Assembly (NCBI RefSeq): GCF_034134805.1
Contig: NZ_CP139419.1
Location: 1,364,001 to 1,428,000 of the forward strand
Direction: 5' to 3'
DNA: 64,000 bases
Origin: Streptococcus sp. S5
Lineage (GTDB): Bacteria > Bacillota > Bacilli > Lactobacillales > Streptococcaceae
Part shown: one piece after another, positions 28,516 to 38,265 of the stretch
Position numbering within the stretch: the stretch's first letter is position 1
Layout: every line of letters starts with the position of its first letter
Position numbers and translations under genes: made by a program
The notes under the pieces: generated by a model
The model's input: the letters and a program-made list of their open reading frames with translations, nothing else
The model's database searches: none
Told to the model about the DNA's origin: nothing

Positions 28516-30003
28516 TTATCCCTGCAATTGAGTATAAATTCCGATACTAATTGTTAAAATATTTAAATACACTAACATATATTGCAAGCTACATTCGAAG
28601 TTCGAATCTTCATTCTGAATAGTCATATCTAAAAAACCAAATAATTTTCTAAACCAGGATCCACAAAAAAGTGGCAAAAACATCAGAATAAAATAATAAT
28701 AACGACCTTGTACACCACCTACAGTAATATCACCTTTGTGGTATACCCTCGGATCTCCTGATATAGCAATTACTATTAATGAGGCAATACCTGCAAGTAA
28801 AAGAAGACAGTAATATTTAAAAAATGTTGGCATTTCAATTTTATTTTTTAATACAATGACAAACATAGCGAAAAAGAAAATAACTATCGAAATTGCAATT
28901 AAAAACGGAGACGATTCTGAAACATATTTCAATGGTTCAGAAACAAAATCATGAATAATACCGTATGGCGCTAAAAGTAAAGTTCTAATTAATGGTAATG
29001 GATGTGTTACAAAATATAATAGTCCTGGGCCTTTGCCTGACAAAGCATTGTCTGAAGCAAACAATTTAATGATTCCAACGTATGTAAAGGAAATGAATAA
29101 ATTTAAACCAAACAGTATTGAACTGAATTTTCTTACTGATTTATCCTGATAATACTTATTTGGCAATATTGAAAATAGACTTCCAATTAATACAAACGGA
29201 AATTTTGCAAATGAAAATAATAATGTAGAGCATTGAAATACAAAAGCATATTTTCTATCAATTTTACGTTCACCTGATAGAATATTTGTCAATATAGCAA
29301 GACTAATTAAAGTGGCTCCAAAATATAAATAATCATAATGATAACCTGCTATGATGTACAATACTGCAGGGAATGTAGAAAATAAATATATCGCTTCTCT
29401 ATAAACTTTGCTGATTTTTAATGCAATAAATACTAGAATGGCATATGCTATTACTTCGAAGATTCTTCCCAAATAATAGGAAACAAACACTTTTTTAGAG
29501 ATTAATCTACCTATATTCCATCCAATTGCACTAGGAATGAAGGCTGGATTATCAAATCCAACTCTTACTCCTTTAATCTTACTTTCCTTATGCTCAACAT
29601 TGAACCAATAATTTTTATCTTTTTTACTAGGATTTCTTAGTGCGTCATATTTAAAAACTGAATTATAATCTTCCAATTTCTCATTAGAATATTTAAAAAT
29701 AGGACTATCCGAAATACTAATTACGTTTGGTAAATGAGACTCTTCATCTAATCCATATTGGACTGGTTTCACTACTGAAATTACACTACCAAAAATAATT
29801 ATCAGAAAAAAAGCATTAATTGGCAATTTCTTTTTATCTTTTGGATCAAAAAGAATAAAATAAATCACAATACCAATAATTAATAGTATAATTTTGAGGT
29901 TGATAGTAAACTGAAATAAACTAGCCAAAAACACCCTTGAAAATAATACTAAAAATATAGCGATTAAAATATTTCTAATTCTAGTCTTATCAATAACTCC
30001 CAT
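28516..30003 (-). CDS. DUF2142-type polytopic membrane protein, probable GT-C glycosyltransferase
   Basis: The 495-residue protein has about 11 membrane segments. An acidic DEESHLP motif follows the second segment (about residue 84), then FDNPAFIPSAIGWNIGRL near 150 and GVQGRYYYFILMFLP near 438. These match the DUF2142 pattern of GT-C glycosyltransferases that use lipid-linked sugars on the outer face of the membrane. In this locus it probably attaches a side-chain sugar to rhamnan, which the GacH-like enzyme then decorates. That role is inference. The gene is very AT-rich throughout and lies wholly inside a probable exchanged segment. Confidence 0.65.
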   Translation of the reverse strand: MGVIDKTRIRNILIAIFLVLFSRVFLASLFQFTINLKIILLIIGIVIYFILFDPKDKKKLPINAFFLIIIFGSVISVVKPVQYGLDEESHLPNVISISDSPIFKYSNEKLEDYNSVFKYDALRNPSKKDKNYWFNVEHKESKIKGVRVGFDNPAFIPSAIGWNIGRLISKKVFVSYYLGRIFEVIAYAILVFIALKISKVYREAIYLFSTFPAVLYIIAGYHYDYLYFGATLISLAILTNILSGERKIDRKYAFVFQCSTLLFSFAKFPFVLIGSLFSILPNKYYQDKSVRKFSSILFGLNLFISFTYVGIIKLFASDNALSGKGPGLLYFVTHPLPLIRTLLLAPYGIIHDFVSEPLKYVSESSPFLIAISIVIFFFAMFVIVLKNKIEMPTFFKYYCLLLLAGIASLIVIAISGDPRVYHKGDITVGGVQGRYYYFILMFLPLFCGSWFRKLFGFLDMTIQNEDSNFECSLQYMLVYLNILTISIGIYTQLQG

Positions 30004-30013
30004 ATAATTGACT

Positions 30014-31759
30014 CTACTTTCTTTTTATCATTCTTTTTAGTATATATTTCACAGCTCTTGCAGGACCAATTACGATATACTTCAAGGCTCCTTTGATCCC
30101 CCCAATTTGATTAAAGTCCACAAAGGTATGGGGTTGAAGATCTTCGCGATTGTTCAATTGCTTATTATCAATAAATGGTGTCAGAACATGTGGGTTTTGA
30201 GAGATCCTAAAGTCATATTTTTGATCCCAAGCAATGTAGATCAACAAACGTTCGATCGCATGCAATATCGAATTTTGAGGTAGTGGTTCAGCCGGAACAT
30301 CTGCTACTGTCAAATTCAAATCAAAGAGTGGTTTCAAAGCATCGTATTTAAACCAAACAAAGGTCCCATAACTCATGACAAAGGTATTGAGATTTTTGAA
30401 GTCAATCGTCTTGGTCGCTCCCATTCGTTCCCAGAGCTTGTTCATCTCTGGTGAAATAAGAGCCTCATTCCAAGCAACCACTATTCGATTGTAACGGAAG
30501 AAAGTTGGAATATCTGCGATAGTGATTCCGACTTTTGGATTGACTTCCATATTGGCTAGGATTTTATCAGCCGGTTTGACCAACATCTCGATCAATTCTT
30601 TTCGCCAAGATTCACCTGCCCAGAAATCTGCTTCTTTAGATTTCTTAGTATGGAAATGGCCAACATAATCATATTGAGAGAGTTGCTCTTTTAAGAGCAG
30701 CATTGGCAATACATCTCGTCCAATGTTTCCAGTCACCACAACCGTCGCATCTTGTGCCCGATTAGAAAGAATTTGTCCAATATCCTGCTTCTTCTCTTCT
30801 ACATCTGTCGTAATCCATAAGTCATAAGCAAAATGAAAAGCTTGGAAAGCATCTAGAAACTCTTCTAAAAGATCCACATAAAAGACATGGAGATGCACCG
30901 CAACTTTTTTATCAAAATCATCTGCCAATTCTTGGTTTATCAAGTACTTACGCGATAACAAATACGGATAGTCCGGACGATCAATCATAGACATATGGTT
31001 AAGAATCAAATCTAATGGATATTCCGATATACGTTCCAATTCGTCAAAAATGTAAGGCATGATTCCTTCATTGTTTGCAATGGTCTTGACCTTGATAAAA
31101 GGAACCTTATGTTTGAGAATGGCGGTAGGATTGTAGTAAGAAAAGTCTGGATAGAGCATCCCTGTGGTGTCTTCATGAATGGTATCAAAGACCGTCTTAT
31201 AGCGAAAACCAGCATCTAATAAATTCGTTGTGACCTTGGTTTCATAGTTATCAATCACATCTTGAACATTAGTGAAGTCTTGAACTCCCTGCCAAAATTC
31301 ATGGAAGGCACTTGATGTCAGCACCTGTTTTTTAAAACTAAGGTAATAACTCTGAATATGCTCGTTAAAATCCTTGTCTTTCCGGTAATTGGTCATTCCC
31401 CAGAAATCCACTTCATTATCATTTTCAAACCGCTGATAGATTGGTTCTAGATCCCAAAGAGGTCCAAAGCAGGTATCATTCATGAGGGTAACCGAATCAA
31501 AATGAGCCAGTTGGTCAAAGCCGACTGTCTTCATTCCATCCCGCCAGGCCGCAAAGTCAAAGCCACTATTTTGGCGCTCTAGAATATCGTCTACCAGATG
31601 CTGTGCTACTAAATTAGACTTCACATCTTCTGGTAGCTGACTATTAGAGATAAAGACCACCCGTGAATACAAGGGACGAATGTTTTCTAATTGGTAAAGT
31701 ACATGTCCACTAATAAAATTAAACTTATTGTAGTGAACATATAAAAGTAAACGTTGCAT
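30014..31759 (-). CDS. rgpF: Rhamnan synthesis protein F, rhamnosyltransferase
   Basis: At 581 residues it matches RgpF/GacG length. It begins MQRLLLYVHYNKFNFISGHV and has two halves: an N-terminal part with GFDFAAWRDGMKTVGFD (about 64-80) and a C-terminal half with NIGRDVLPMLLLKEQL and YDYVGHFHTKKS. Both stretches are typical of RgpF-family rhamnosyltransferases, which extend the polyrhamnose backbone in the cytoplasm. It is 2 bp from rgpE. Composition changes sharply after its 3' end, where the AT-rich genes begin. Confidence 0.92.
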   Translation of the reverse strand: MQRLLLYVHYNKFNFISGHVLYQLENIRPLYSRVVFISNSQLPEDVKSNLVAQHLVDDILERQNSGFDFAAWRDGMKTVGFDQLAHFDSVTLMNDTCFGPLWDLEPIYQRFENDNEVDFWGMTNYRKDKDFNEHIQSYYLSFKKQVLTSSAFHEFWQGVQDFTNVQDVIDNYETKVTTNLLDAGFRYKTVFDTIHEDTTGMLYPDFSYYNPTAILKHKVPFIKVKTIANNEGIMPYIFDELERISEYPLDLILNHMSMIDRPDYPYLLSRKYLINQELADDFDKKVAVHLHVFYVDLLEEFLDAFQAFHFAYDLWITTDVEEKKQDIGQILSNRAQDATVVVTGNIGRDVLPMLLLKEQLSQYDYVGHFHTKKSKEADFWAGESWRKELIEMLVKPADKILANMEVNPKVGITIADIPTFFRYNRIVVAWNEALISPEMNKLWERMGATKTIDFKNLNTFVMSYGTFVWFKYDALKPLFDLNLTVADVPAEPLPQNSILHAIERLLIYIAWDQKYDFRISQNPHVLTPFIDNKQLNNREDLQPHTFVDFNQIGGIKGALKYIVIGPARAVKYILKRMIKRK

Positions 31760-31760
31760 A

Positions 31761-33110
31761 TTATTTCCTTATTCTAAAGAATTTCAAGATCTTTGTTGGA
31801 ATGGTCCAACGACGAGAATGGATGACTGTATTATATGCTTCTTTCGTAGCTTGCAACTCTGCCTCAAGATTTTTCAAACTATTTTGACAATCTAACATTT
31901 CAGCAGCAAAAACTTTTCCAATATAATCCGGTGCAGAGGGATTATCTATAGAAATCATTTTATAGCTCAGTTGATACACAACTTCTTCTTCAACTTCATA
32001 AATCAATTGAGGATCTGGTTCACTAAAAAGAAACAAATTATCTGTAACGATACCATTACTATAAACTGGCGAGCAAACCTTTCCGTTAGAATCTCTCAAT
32101 TCAACATCATAGTAATAACTTGGACTTTCAGACAGATCAACTCGGATAACAGAAGTTCCCTTCGGAATTTCGATTGCCAGACTATCTTCTTTTTGAAGAA
32201 GTTTGGTCATGGTACGATCTTCCGAATAAGTATTTTCTTCGTCACCAAAATAAATTGTAACAGACTCCATTCCGATGTGTGAAAGAGAATCCATTGGTTT
32301 GGAAAGACGAATCTCATAAGTATTATTACGATCTAAAAGGATCTTCGTCATCTCTTTATAATCGGCATTTGGATATTTATCAAGATACTCAAGTTGTGTT
32401 TTCAACAACTTATGAAATCGTCGTTCTAATTTTTTAAAATCAGTAGGACGAGAATCCGATCCTTGATTAATGGTATAAGCAACTGTCGCTTCATCCAGAT
32501 AGGCTAAAGAAGTCCGTTGAAAGAGTTCCAATTGGAGGTTGAAAGTATCATCTGATGTCGTTAAATCTAACTCTTGATTGACTTCTAACATCAGATCTCT
32601 TTCAACTAGCCATGTAGAGGCCATGGTAAAACCTCTTGTTGCAAGCATCTTTTCATAGGTATCTGCTAATGGAATTGTATGATTAGCAAAGCCAGCCTTA
32701 GAAACGAGAGTTCCGTTTTCATCATAAATATCAAAATCCGTATTGGACCATTTGCAATCAGGCTCACTTTCTAATAAGTCAACCTGTTTCTGAAGTTTTA
32801 AAGGGTCTAACCAAAAATCATCTCCGTCACAGCGGGCAATATACTTTCCACGTGCTTCTTTACAGATAGAGACCCAGGTTTTAGAAATTCCCTGATTCTC
32901 ATCCTGATAAAAGGCACGAATCAGATCAGGGTAGTTGGCTTGATAATCCTGAATGATAGAACGAGATCCATCGCTTGAAGCATCATCCACCAAGATAATC
33001 TCATAATCAAACTCAGTTTGTTGGGCTAAGAAGCTATCAATCGTCTTCTTTAACCAGGGCTCTTTATTAAAAACCGTACAAATAATCGAAACAAAAGGCG
33101 TCGTTTCCAT
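31761..33110 (-). CDS. rgpE: Glycosyltransferase family 2, RgpE-like
   Basis: The 449-residue protein has an N-terminal GT-A domain: SIICTVFNKEPWLKKTIDSF (8-27), the nucleotide-binding LVDDASSDGS (40-49) and the DXD-type RCDGDDFW (about 92-99). Its C-terminal half (about 260-430) is unlike the catalytic domain and may bind polysaccharide. Position between rgpD and rgpF matches rgpE, which in S. mutans is tied to side-chain addition. The donor sugar here is unknown. Confidence 0.8.
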   Translation of the reverse strand: METTPFVSIICTVFNKEPWLKKTIDSFLAQQTEFDYEIILVDDASSDGSRSIIQDYQANYPDLIRAFYQDENQGISKTWVSICKEARGKYIARCDGDDFWLDPLKLQKQVDLLESEPDCKWSNTDFDIYDENGTLVSKAGFANHTIPLADTYEKMLATRGFTMASTWLVERDLMLEVNQELDLTTSDDTFNLQLELFQRTSLAYLDEATVAYTINQGSDSRPTDFKKLERRFHKLLKTQLEYLDKYPNADYKEMTKILLDRNNTYEIRLSKPMDSLSHIGMESVTIYFGDEENTYSEDRTMTKLLQKEDSLAIEIPKGTSVIRVDLSESPSYYYDVELRDSNGKVCSPVYSNGIVTDNLFLFSEPDPQLIYEVEEEVVYQLSYKMISIDNPSAPDYIGKVFAAEMLDCQNSLKNLEAELQATKEAYNTVIHSRRWTIPTKILKFFRIRK

Positions 33111-33122
33111 ATTTCCCTCAGT

Positions 33123-34346
33123 CTAGTCAGTCATTGACCATGTTCCATTGCGTTGGATTAAGCCACTTGCCGCATCCATTGCTGATTTATCATCCAAAGC
33201 GATATCATCTCGATTGATAAAGATCAGTGGAGTTTGGGTAGCATCTGAAAAAGCCAACATCTGCCCTTCAGCATCCCTTACTGTCACTTCTAATTTCATT
33301 TTCAAGTCATTTACTGTTGGCAGTGAACAAGTATAATGAACCGTTTTATGTCCAGCCCCACTGATCAGCTGATTCATAGAATTATCGTTATAGATCCATA
33401 TGTTCCGATCGATATCCGTCAAAGACAGAGCGATATATGTCTGGATATCTTCACGAACATCAAAATCAATCTGGAATTGAATAGGATCCTGAGGGCGTAA
33501 TTTGTTCGAACTTAACAACTGAAGCTGAAAATTTTCAACCAAGGCATTTTCTTCCTGGTTTGAATTACCTGCTCCATTAGCTTCTCCTCCCTGTTGCAAA
33601 GGAGCTGTATTATCAAAACTATATTGGTTTGCAACATTCTCAGGACTACCAATTGCTTTCACCAATCCATTTTCAATCAAAACAGCCTTGTTACAATATT
33701 TCTTGACGGCTCCCATATCATGGGTAACCAGGATCGTGGTTTTCCCTGATTTCTTGCGTTCTTGGAAGTAATCGTTACACTTGCGTTGGAAGGCCTCATC
33801 TCCTACTGCAAGGACCTCGTCCAAAATCAAGATATCACCTTGGGCCTTAATCGCGACCGAAAAGGCTAGACGAACCTGCATCCCTGATGAGTAGTTTTTG
33901 AGCTTTTGGTTCATGAATTCATGCAACTCAGCAAAGTCTACGATATCATCATACATGGCATCAATTTCAGCCGTTGAGAAGCCCAACATGGCCCCGTTCA
34001 TATAGACATTTTCACGACCAGTCAGTTCCGGGTTAAAGCCCACTCCAAGCTCAATGAAAGACACCAGTTTCCCATCGATAGTGACAGTACCTTTTTCTGG
34101 TACATAGATTTCAGAAATAATTTTTAAGAGGGTTGATTTCCCAGAACCATTTCTTCCGAGGATCCCGAAAAAGTCTCCTTTTTCTACTTCAAAAGAAATA
34201 TCCTTGAGAACGTGCTGTTCTTTATAGCCTTTAATGCCTTTAAAGCGATTGACCAGGGCAGTTCGAAGACTATTGGTTGCCTCCGTTGGCAACTTAAAGT
34301 ACTTGCTGACATGGTCTACTTTTACTGCAATTTGTTTATCTGTCAT
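33123..34346 (-). CDS. rgpD: Polysaccharide ABC exporter, ATP-binding subunit
   Basis: The 407-residue protein has an ABC ATPase domain: Walker A GRNGSGKST (about 63-71), signature YSSGMQVRLAFSVA and Walker B ILILDEVLAVGDE. A C-terminal extension (about 270-400) resembles the Wzt carbohydrate-binding domain that recognises the finished chain. With RgpC it moves lipid-linked rhamnan across the membrane. Its start overlaps the rgpC stop by one base. Confidence 0.92.
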   Translation of the reverse strand: MTDKQIAVKVDHVSKYFKLPTEATNSLRTALVNRFKGIKGYKEQHVLKDISFEVEKGDFFGILGRNGSGKSTLLKIISEIYVPEKGTVTIDGKLVSFIELGVGFNPELTGRENVYMNGAMLGFSTAEIDAMYDDIVDFAELHEFMNQKLKNYSSGMQVRLAFSVAIKAQGDILILDEVLAVGDEAFQRKCNDYFQERKKSGKTTILVTHDMGAVKKYCNKAVLIENGLVKAIGSPENVANQYSFDNTAPLQQGGEANGAGNSNQEENALVENFQLQLLSSNKLRPQDPIQFQIDFDVREDIQTYIALSLTDIDRNIWIYNDNSMNQLISGAGHKTVHYTCSLPTVNDLKMKLEVTVRDAEGQMLAFSDATQTPLIFINRDDIALDDKSAMDAASGLIQRNGTWSMTD

Positions 34347-35152
34347 TAGAGAATCTCCGCAAATTTCTTAGCATGTTTGTTAAAGTAAGCAAAGCCAGCG
34401 ACAAAAATAAGAATTGGTAAAACATAAGGAATCAGAACCAAGAACTTATTCTCTACCAAAAGCCAAACAGGGGTGTTGGCCTTATCAATTAAGAAATAAC
34501 GCATGTCTTGGATGATTTGAGCCAAAGGATTCATCATGACCAATTTGGCAGCCCACGGATTGCGGTCTGCGATAAAGGTAATTGGGTAGATAATTGGCGT
34601 CGCATACAATCCAGCTTGCAAGAGCACTTCCCAAACTTGACCTAGGTCACGGAAACGAACGAAAAATGTCGCTAAAATCAATGCACATCCTGTCGCCATC
34701 AAGAACAACTCAAAGAATAGCGGAATCACCATCAAAGCTGTCCAAGAGAATGTCACCCCATTGAAGAATGAAAAAATCAACACGACAACCAGGTTAATGA
34801 CAAAGTTGATGGCTGCTCCTGAAATCGCAGACAAAACAATGATGTGTTTGGAGAAATTCAACTTGCGCAACAGGTCGCCTCGACTAACGATCGACACCAT
34901 CCCCATGGATGTGGCTTCTGAGAAGAAGCCCCAGATTACATTGGCCAACAAGAGGGCAACTGGGAAATGGGGCACATCCCCACCCAAGCGTAAAAAGCGG
35001 ATGAAGACGACGTACATGATCGTAAAGGTCATCAGGGGCTTTAAAATGGACCAAAGATAGCCAATCGCTGACCCTTGGTAGCGTAATTTAAAGTCCGTTT
35101 TAATTAACTCTCGTAATAAAATTCGATTTTTCTGACTAAAAACGTCAAACAT
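34346..35152 (-). CDS. rgpC: Polysaccharide ABC exporter, permease (ABC-2 type)
   Basis: The 268-residue protein has six membrane segments and the ABC-2 polysaccharide exporter pattern: KTDFKLRYQGSAIGYLWSILKPL at residues 18-40 and LLQAGLYATPIIYP near 176. It partners RgpD. It begins 2 bp after rgpB, inside the rgpABCDEF run. Confidence 0.93.
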   Translation of the reverse strand: MFDVFSQKNRILLRELIKTDFKLRYQGSAIGYLWSILKPLMTFTIMYVVFIRFLRLGGDVPHFPVALLLANVIWGFFSEATSMGMVSIVSRGDLLRKLNFSKHIIVLSAISGAAINFVINLVVVLIFSFFNGVTFSWTALMVIPLFFELFLMATGCALILATFFVRFRDLGQVWEVLLQAGLYATPIIYPITFIADRNPWAAKLVMMNPLAQIIQDMRYFLIDKANTPVWLLVENKFLVLIPYVLPILIFVAGFAYFNKHAKKFAEIL

Positions 35153-35154
35153 TA

Positions 35155-36093
35155 TTATTTACCTCGATATGCAAACTTTGTCAGAATCAAGCTGGTAAAC
35201 ACAACCGTATGAAAAGCCCGGTTCTTCCGGTAACCGTACTGACGAATCCGTCTCAAACGTTCTTTTAGTGGAACATCCATAATGGTGACAAAGTTTTCAA
35301 TGATTTCTTTAGTTTGGGAACTGACAGGCAGATCCAATAAATTTTTTGCTTGTTCTTGACTGGACTCGATGAGATTCCAATATTTAGCAAACAAAATATG
35401 AGGGCGAACCCAGTTTTTGACCCGTTTTCTAAGGGTACGAGCCCCCAGAACATTGCTACTGTGCTGACGGTACAATTCTGTCGGCTGATCGATATAGATG
35501 AGCTTTCCAAAGGCAGTTGCCAACAAAGCCAAGTACCAATCATGCATAAGGAGGGCATGTTTTTCTTGACCTGTCCATAAGTCAGCCAGCGCGTGGTTAA
35601 TCATGGCCACTCCGCCAGTTACCGTATTTTCCGTCAACTCTTGAATCAGTTCTGTATTGGCATGATCAGACTGGGTGCGAATCATACTCTCATGTTGCAC
35701 ATTCAAGTTTTCATCGACCACTTTTAAATCTGTGTAAACCAGCAAAGGCTCTTCTTGAGGATGCTTGGCTGCTTCTGCTACTTGCAGGGCAATCTTTTCT
35801 GGTAGCCAAACATCATCTTGGTCACTGAAGCAATAAAGATCCGCTTTTTCATATTTCAGAAGCGTATGGAAGCTCTTGATAACACCAAGATTTTCGATAG
35901 CTCCTTGGTTGATAAAGCGAATGCGCTCATCCTGGGCCACCAACTCTTGAATGATCTTCACCGTACCATCTGTTGACCCATCATCTCGGATCAAGAGTTG
36001 CCAATTCTGATAAGTCTGGTCTTGGATACTTTTGACCTGCTCTTTTAGATACTGTTCACCATTATAGGTGGACAACAAGATATTTACTTTCAT
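35155..36093 (-). CDS. rgpB: Rhamnosyltransferase, GT2
   Basis: The 312-residue GT-A enzyme shows ILLSTYNGEQYLKEQVKSI (5-23), IRDDGSTDGT (35-44) and the DXD-like CFSDQDDVWLPEK (about 92-104), the usual RgpB pattern. It adds rhamnose from dTDP-L-rhamnose to the nascent backbone in the cytoplasm. It overlaps rgpA by 4 bp (ATGA). Confidence 0.9.
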   Translation of the reverse strand: MKVNILLSTYNGEQYLKEQVKSIQDQTYQNWQLLIRDDGSTDGTVKIIQELVAQDERIRFINQGAIENLGVIKSFHTLLKYEKADLYCFSDQDDVWLPEKIALQVAEAAKHPQEEPLLVYTDLKVVDENLNVQHESMIRTQSDHANTELIQELTENTVTGGVAMINHALADLWTGQEKHALLMHDWYLALLATAFGKLIYIDQPTELYRQHSSNVLGARTLRKRVKNWVRPHILFAKYWNLIESSQEQAKNLLDLPVSSQTKEIIENFVTIMDVPLKERLRRIRQYGYRKNRAFHTVVFTSLILTKFAYRGK

Positions 36094-37238
36094 GATAAGA
36101 ATAATTCCTCGTACTCACCTACAATTTTTTCCCAGGTAAAGTTTTGCTTCATATTGACCTTGGCTCGTTGACCCCATTCAGATACGTCTTCTAAAGGATC
36201 GACCTGGTCGATCAAATGCGCCAAATTCCCAGTTTCTTTAGTCCAATATTGAGCTGCGTCCTTTGCGACTGTTTGGTTAAAGGAGACTCCTAAAACCAAA
36301 TTGAGATCCGTCTGGGCAAGAGCCTCTAGGAGACCAGGATTAGTTCCGCCCACTTCATGACCATGGATATAAGCAAAGGCTTCTTTACGGATATACTTCA
36401 ACAGTTCTTGATCATAGACCGTTCCTACAAACTTGACGCGTGGATCCTGATCAAATCCAGTTCGAGCTCGGAGTTCCTCAAAATAAGGATTGCCTTCGTG
36501 GTTACAAATAATCACCAAATCCCGTTTGGTGGAAGAGGCCATAAATTCACGAATGGCAGGCTCATAATTATTTTCTGGAACAAAGCGGCCCAAGATCAAA
36601 TAATAGTTCTTCTCCTGTGTCTGCCATTTCTGATAGAATTCTCGGACCTTATTATCCTGACTGATCAGGCTGGTTGGAGACAAGTCCGTTCCGTAGGCAA
36701 TATAGGTCGTCTTGGACCAAGGATAGGCTTCCTTGATATAAGACTCAATACCCGGGTTGTCAGATATCACCAAGTCAGCGTGGCGCGTCATGATCTTTTC
36801 AGAATACTTGAGATAGGCTTGGATCGGCTTGGCCCACTTGGCCCGCTTCCACTCCAGTCCATCTGGATTGATATAAAATAGTCCGCCTATCTTATGGATC
36901 TTACGCGCAAAAGGCGCCACAAAGGCTCCGATTGTATTTCCCAAGACGTAAAAAATCGGCTGTTCAATTCCTTGTTTCTTAATAAGCTTCAAGGCATAGT
37001 TGATGGCCATCATATCATAGGCAATGACACGCGCAGGCCCAAGTTTAGGGGCTTGAATTGTAAAACAATCGACACCCTTGTAGTCAAAATGGTAATAGGC
37101 TTGATCATTAGAAAGGCAGGCAACATGGTACTGGATATCTGGAGACACTCGATGCGAAACCAATTGGTCCACAAAAGTCTCAAAACCGCCATATTGAGCC
37201 GGAAGCCCACGACTTCCGATAATAAAAACGTGTTGCAT
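36090..37238 (-). CDS. rgpA: Rhamnosyltransferase, GT4 with DUF1972 region
   Basis: The 382-residue protein begins MQHVFIIGSRGLPAQYGGFE, the DUF1972 N-terminal signature, and has a GT4-type C-terminal fold with YYLILGRFVPENNYEPAIREF (about 210-230) and the Glu-containing IHGHEVGGTNPGLLEALA (about 308-325). RgpA puts the first rhamnose on the GlcNAc-lipid primer. It has its own promoter (TATAAT at 37273-37278) and so starts the main rgp operon. Confidence 0.92.
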   Translation of the reverse strand: MQHVFIIGSRGLPAQYGGFETFVDQLVSHRVSPDIQYHVACLSNDQAYYHFDYKGVDCFTIQAPKLGPARVIAYDMMAINYALKLIKKQGIEQPIFYVLGNTIGAFVAPFARKIHKIGGLFYINPDGLEWKRAKWAKPIQAYLKYSEKIMTRHADLVISDNPGIESYIKEAYPWSKTTYIAYGTDLSPTSLISQDNKVREFYQKWQTQEKNYYLILGRFVPENNYEPAIREFMASSTKRDLVIICNHEGNPYFEELRARTGFDQDPRVKFVGTVYDQELLKYIRKEAFAYIHGHEVGGTNPGLLEALAQTDLNLVLGVSFNQTVAKDAAQYWTKETGNLAHLIDQVDPLEDVSEWGQRAKVNMKQNFTWEKIVGEYEELFLS

Positions 37239-37272
37239 AAAATTTCCTTTCTAACAATTTACAGTCTATTCA

Positions 37273-37281
37273 ATTATACCA
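37273..37281 (-). promoter_or_regulatory. Extended -10 promoter of rgpA
   Basis: TGGTATAAT on the minus strand (hexamer 37273-37278). It lies between the rmlD terminator and the rgpA ATG, with AGAAAGGAA as ribosome site. Confidence 0.7.
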
Positions 37282-37302
37282 TTTTCTAGGCTTTTTGCCT
37301 AA

Positions 37303-37334
37303 TCCAAACAGAAAAGCGACCACAAGGGTCGCTT
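37303..37334 (-). terminator. Terminator of rmlD
   Basis: AGCGACC-CTTGT-GGTCGCT on the minus strand (37315-37333), followed by TTTTCTGTTT. Confidence 0.8.
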
Positions 37335-37344
37335 CAATTTTCAC

Positions 37345-38196
37345 TTATTTCACTTCTTGTTTGTAAAACTCTTTCAAGGCATCTTGCCAAGTTGGAATGA
37401 CGAACCCTGTAGCCTTAGCCTTAGTCAAGCTCATCGTAGAGTTAAGTGGACGTTTCGCCTTAGCTGGGAATTGGCTAGAATCCACTGGTTTCACTTCTAC
37501 ATCAGTGTCTTTGAGGATTTCAACTGCAAAGTCATACCAAGTTGTATCTTCTTTCGCATCGTTAGACAAGTGGTAATAACCATACTCCTCACGGTTTTCA
37601 GCCAAATAGGTCATAAACTCTGCAAGAGTACGGGTCCAGGTTGGGCGACCATGTTGGTCATTGACGACGGTCAAAGTCTTGTGCGTCTTAGCTAAGTTTT
37701 GCATGGTGAAGACAAAGTTCTTACCGTAGTTCCCAAATACCCAAGCCGTACGGATGATATAGAAGTTAGACACATGCTTCTCAACCAATTCTTCCCCCAT
37801 ACGTTTGGTACGACCGTACTCAGTTTGAGGATCTGGTTGATCATCTACTTCCCATTCTTGTCCCACTGGTTTTTTCCCATCAAAAACGTAGTCCGTTGAG
37901 ATATAGACCAAAGTTGCACCGTGCTTTTCAGATGCCTTTGCTACATTTTCCGTACCCGTCACGTTGATAGCATAGTCCAACTCTTTTCCTTCATCTTCAG
38001 CCGCATCAACAGCTGTGTAAGCAGCACAGTGGTAGACTAGGGTTGGTTTCACTTCTGCGAATACCTCATCTACTTTCTCTGCATTAGTGATATCCATTTC
38101 AGCCACATCAACAGCTACATATTCTTCATTTCGTTCATCCAACAAATGGCGAAGTTCTGTTCCAAGTTGCCCATTTGCTCCTGTAATTAAAATCAT
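37345..38196 (-). CDS. rmlD: dTDP-4-dehydrorhamnose reductase
   Basis: The 283-residue short-chain reductase makes dTDP-L-rhamnose, the donor for the rgp transferases. It has GANGQLGTEL (6-15) for NADPH binding, YISTDYVFDG (about 97-106) and the catalytic YGRTKRMGE (about 126-134). It is a single-gene unit with its own promoter and terminator between the side-chain cluster and rgpA. rmlA, B and C are not in the window. Confidence 0.95.
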   Translation of the reverse strand: MILITGANGQLGTELRHLLDERNEEYVAVDVAEMDITNAEKVDEVFAEVKPTLVYHCAAYTAVDAAEDEGKELDYAINVTGTENVAKASEKHGATLVYISTDYVFDGKKPVGQEWEVDDQPDPQTEYGRTKRMGEELVEKHVSNFYIIRTAWVFGNYGKNFVFTMQNLAKTHKTLTVVNDQHGRPTWTRTLAEFMTYLAENREEYGYYHLSNDAKEDTTWYDFAVEILKDTDVEVKPVDSSQFPAKAKRPLNSTMSLTKAKATGFVIPTWQDALKEFYKQEVK

Positions 38197-38228
38197 GTTA
38201 AATTCCTTTCAAATGCTTTTTCCCTATC

Positions 38229-38237
38229 ATTATAGCA
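38229..38237 (-). promoter_or_regulatory. Extended -10 promoter of rmlD
   Basis: TGCTATAAT on the minus strand (hexamer 38229-38234), immediately after the preceding terminator. Confidence 0.7.
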
Positions 38238-38265
38238 AAAAAAGCAGAAGTTTTCTGCTTTTTAC
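38236..38265. terminator. Terminator of the upstream glycosyltransferase cluster
   Basis: AAGCAGAA/TTCTGCTT hairpin (38242-38259 core) followed by T7 on the minus strand, just past the GT2 stop. Confidence 0.85.
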
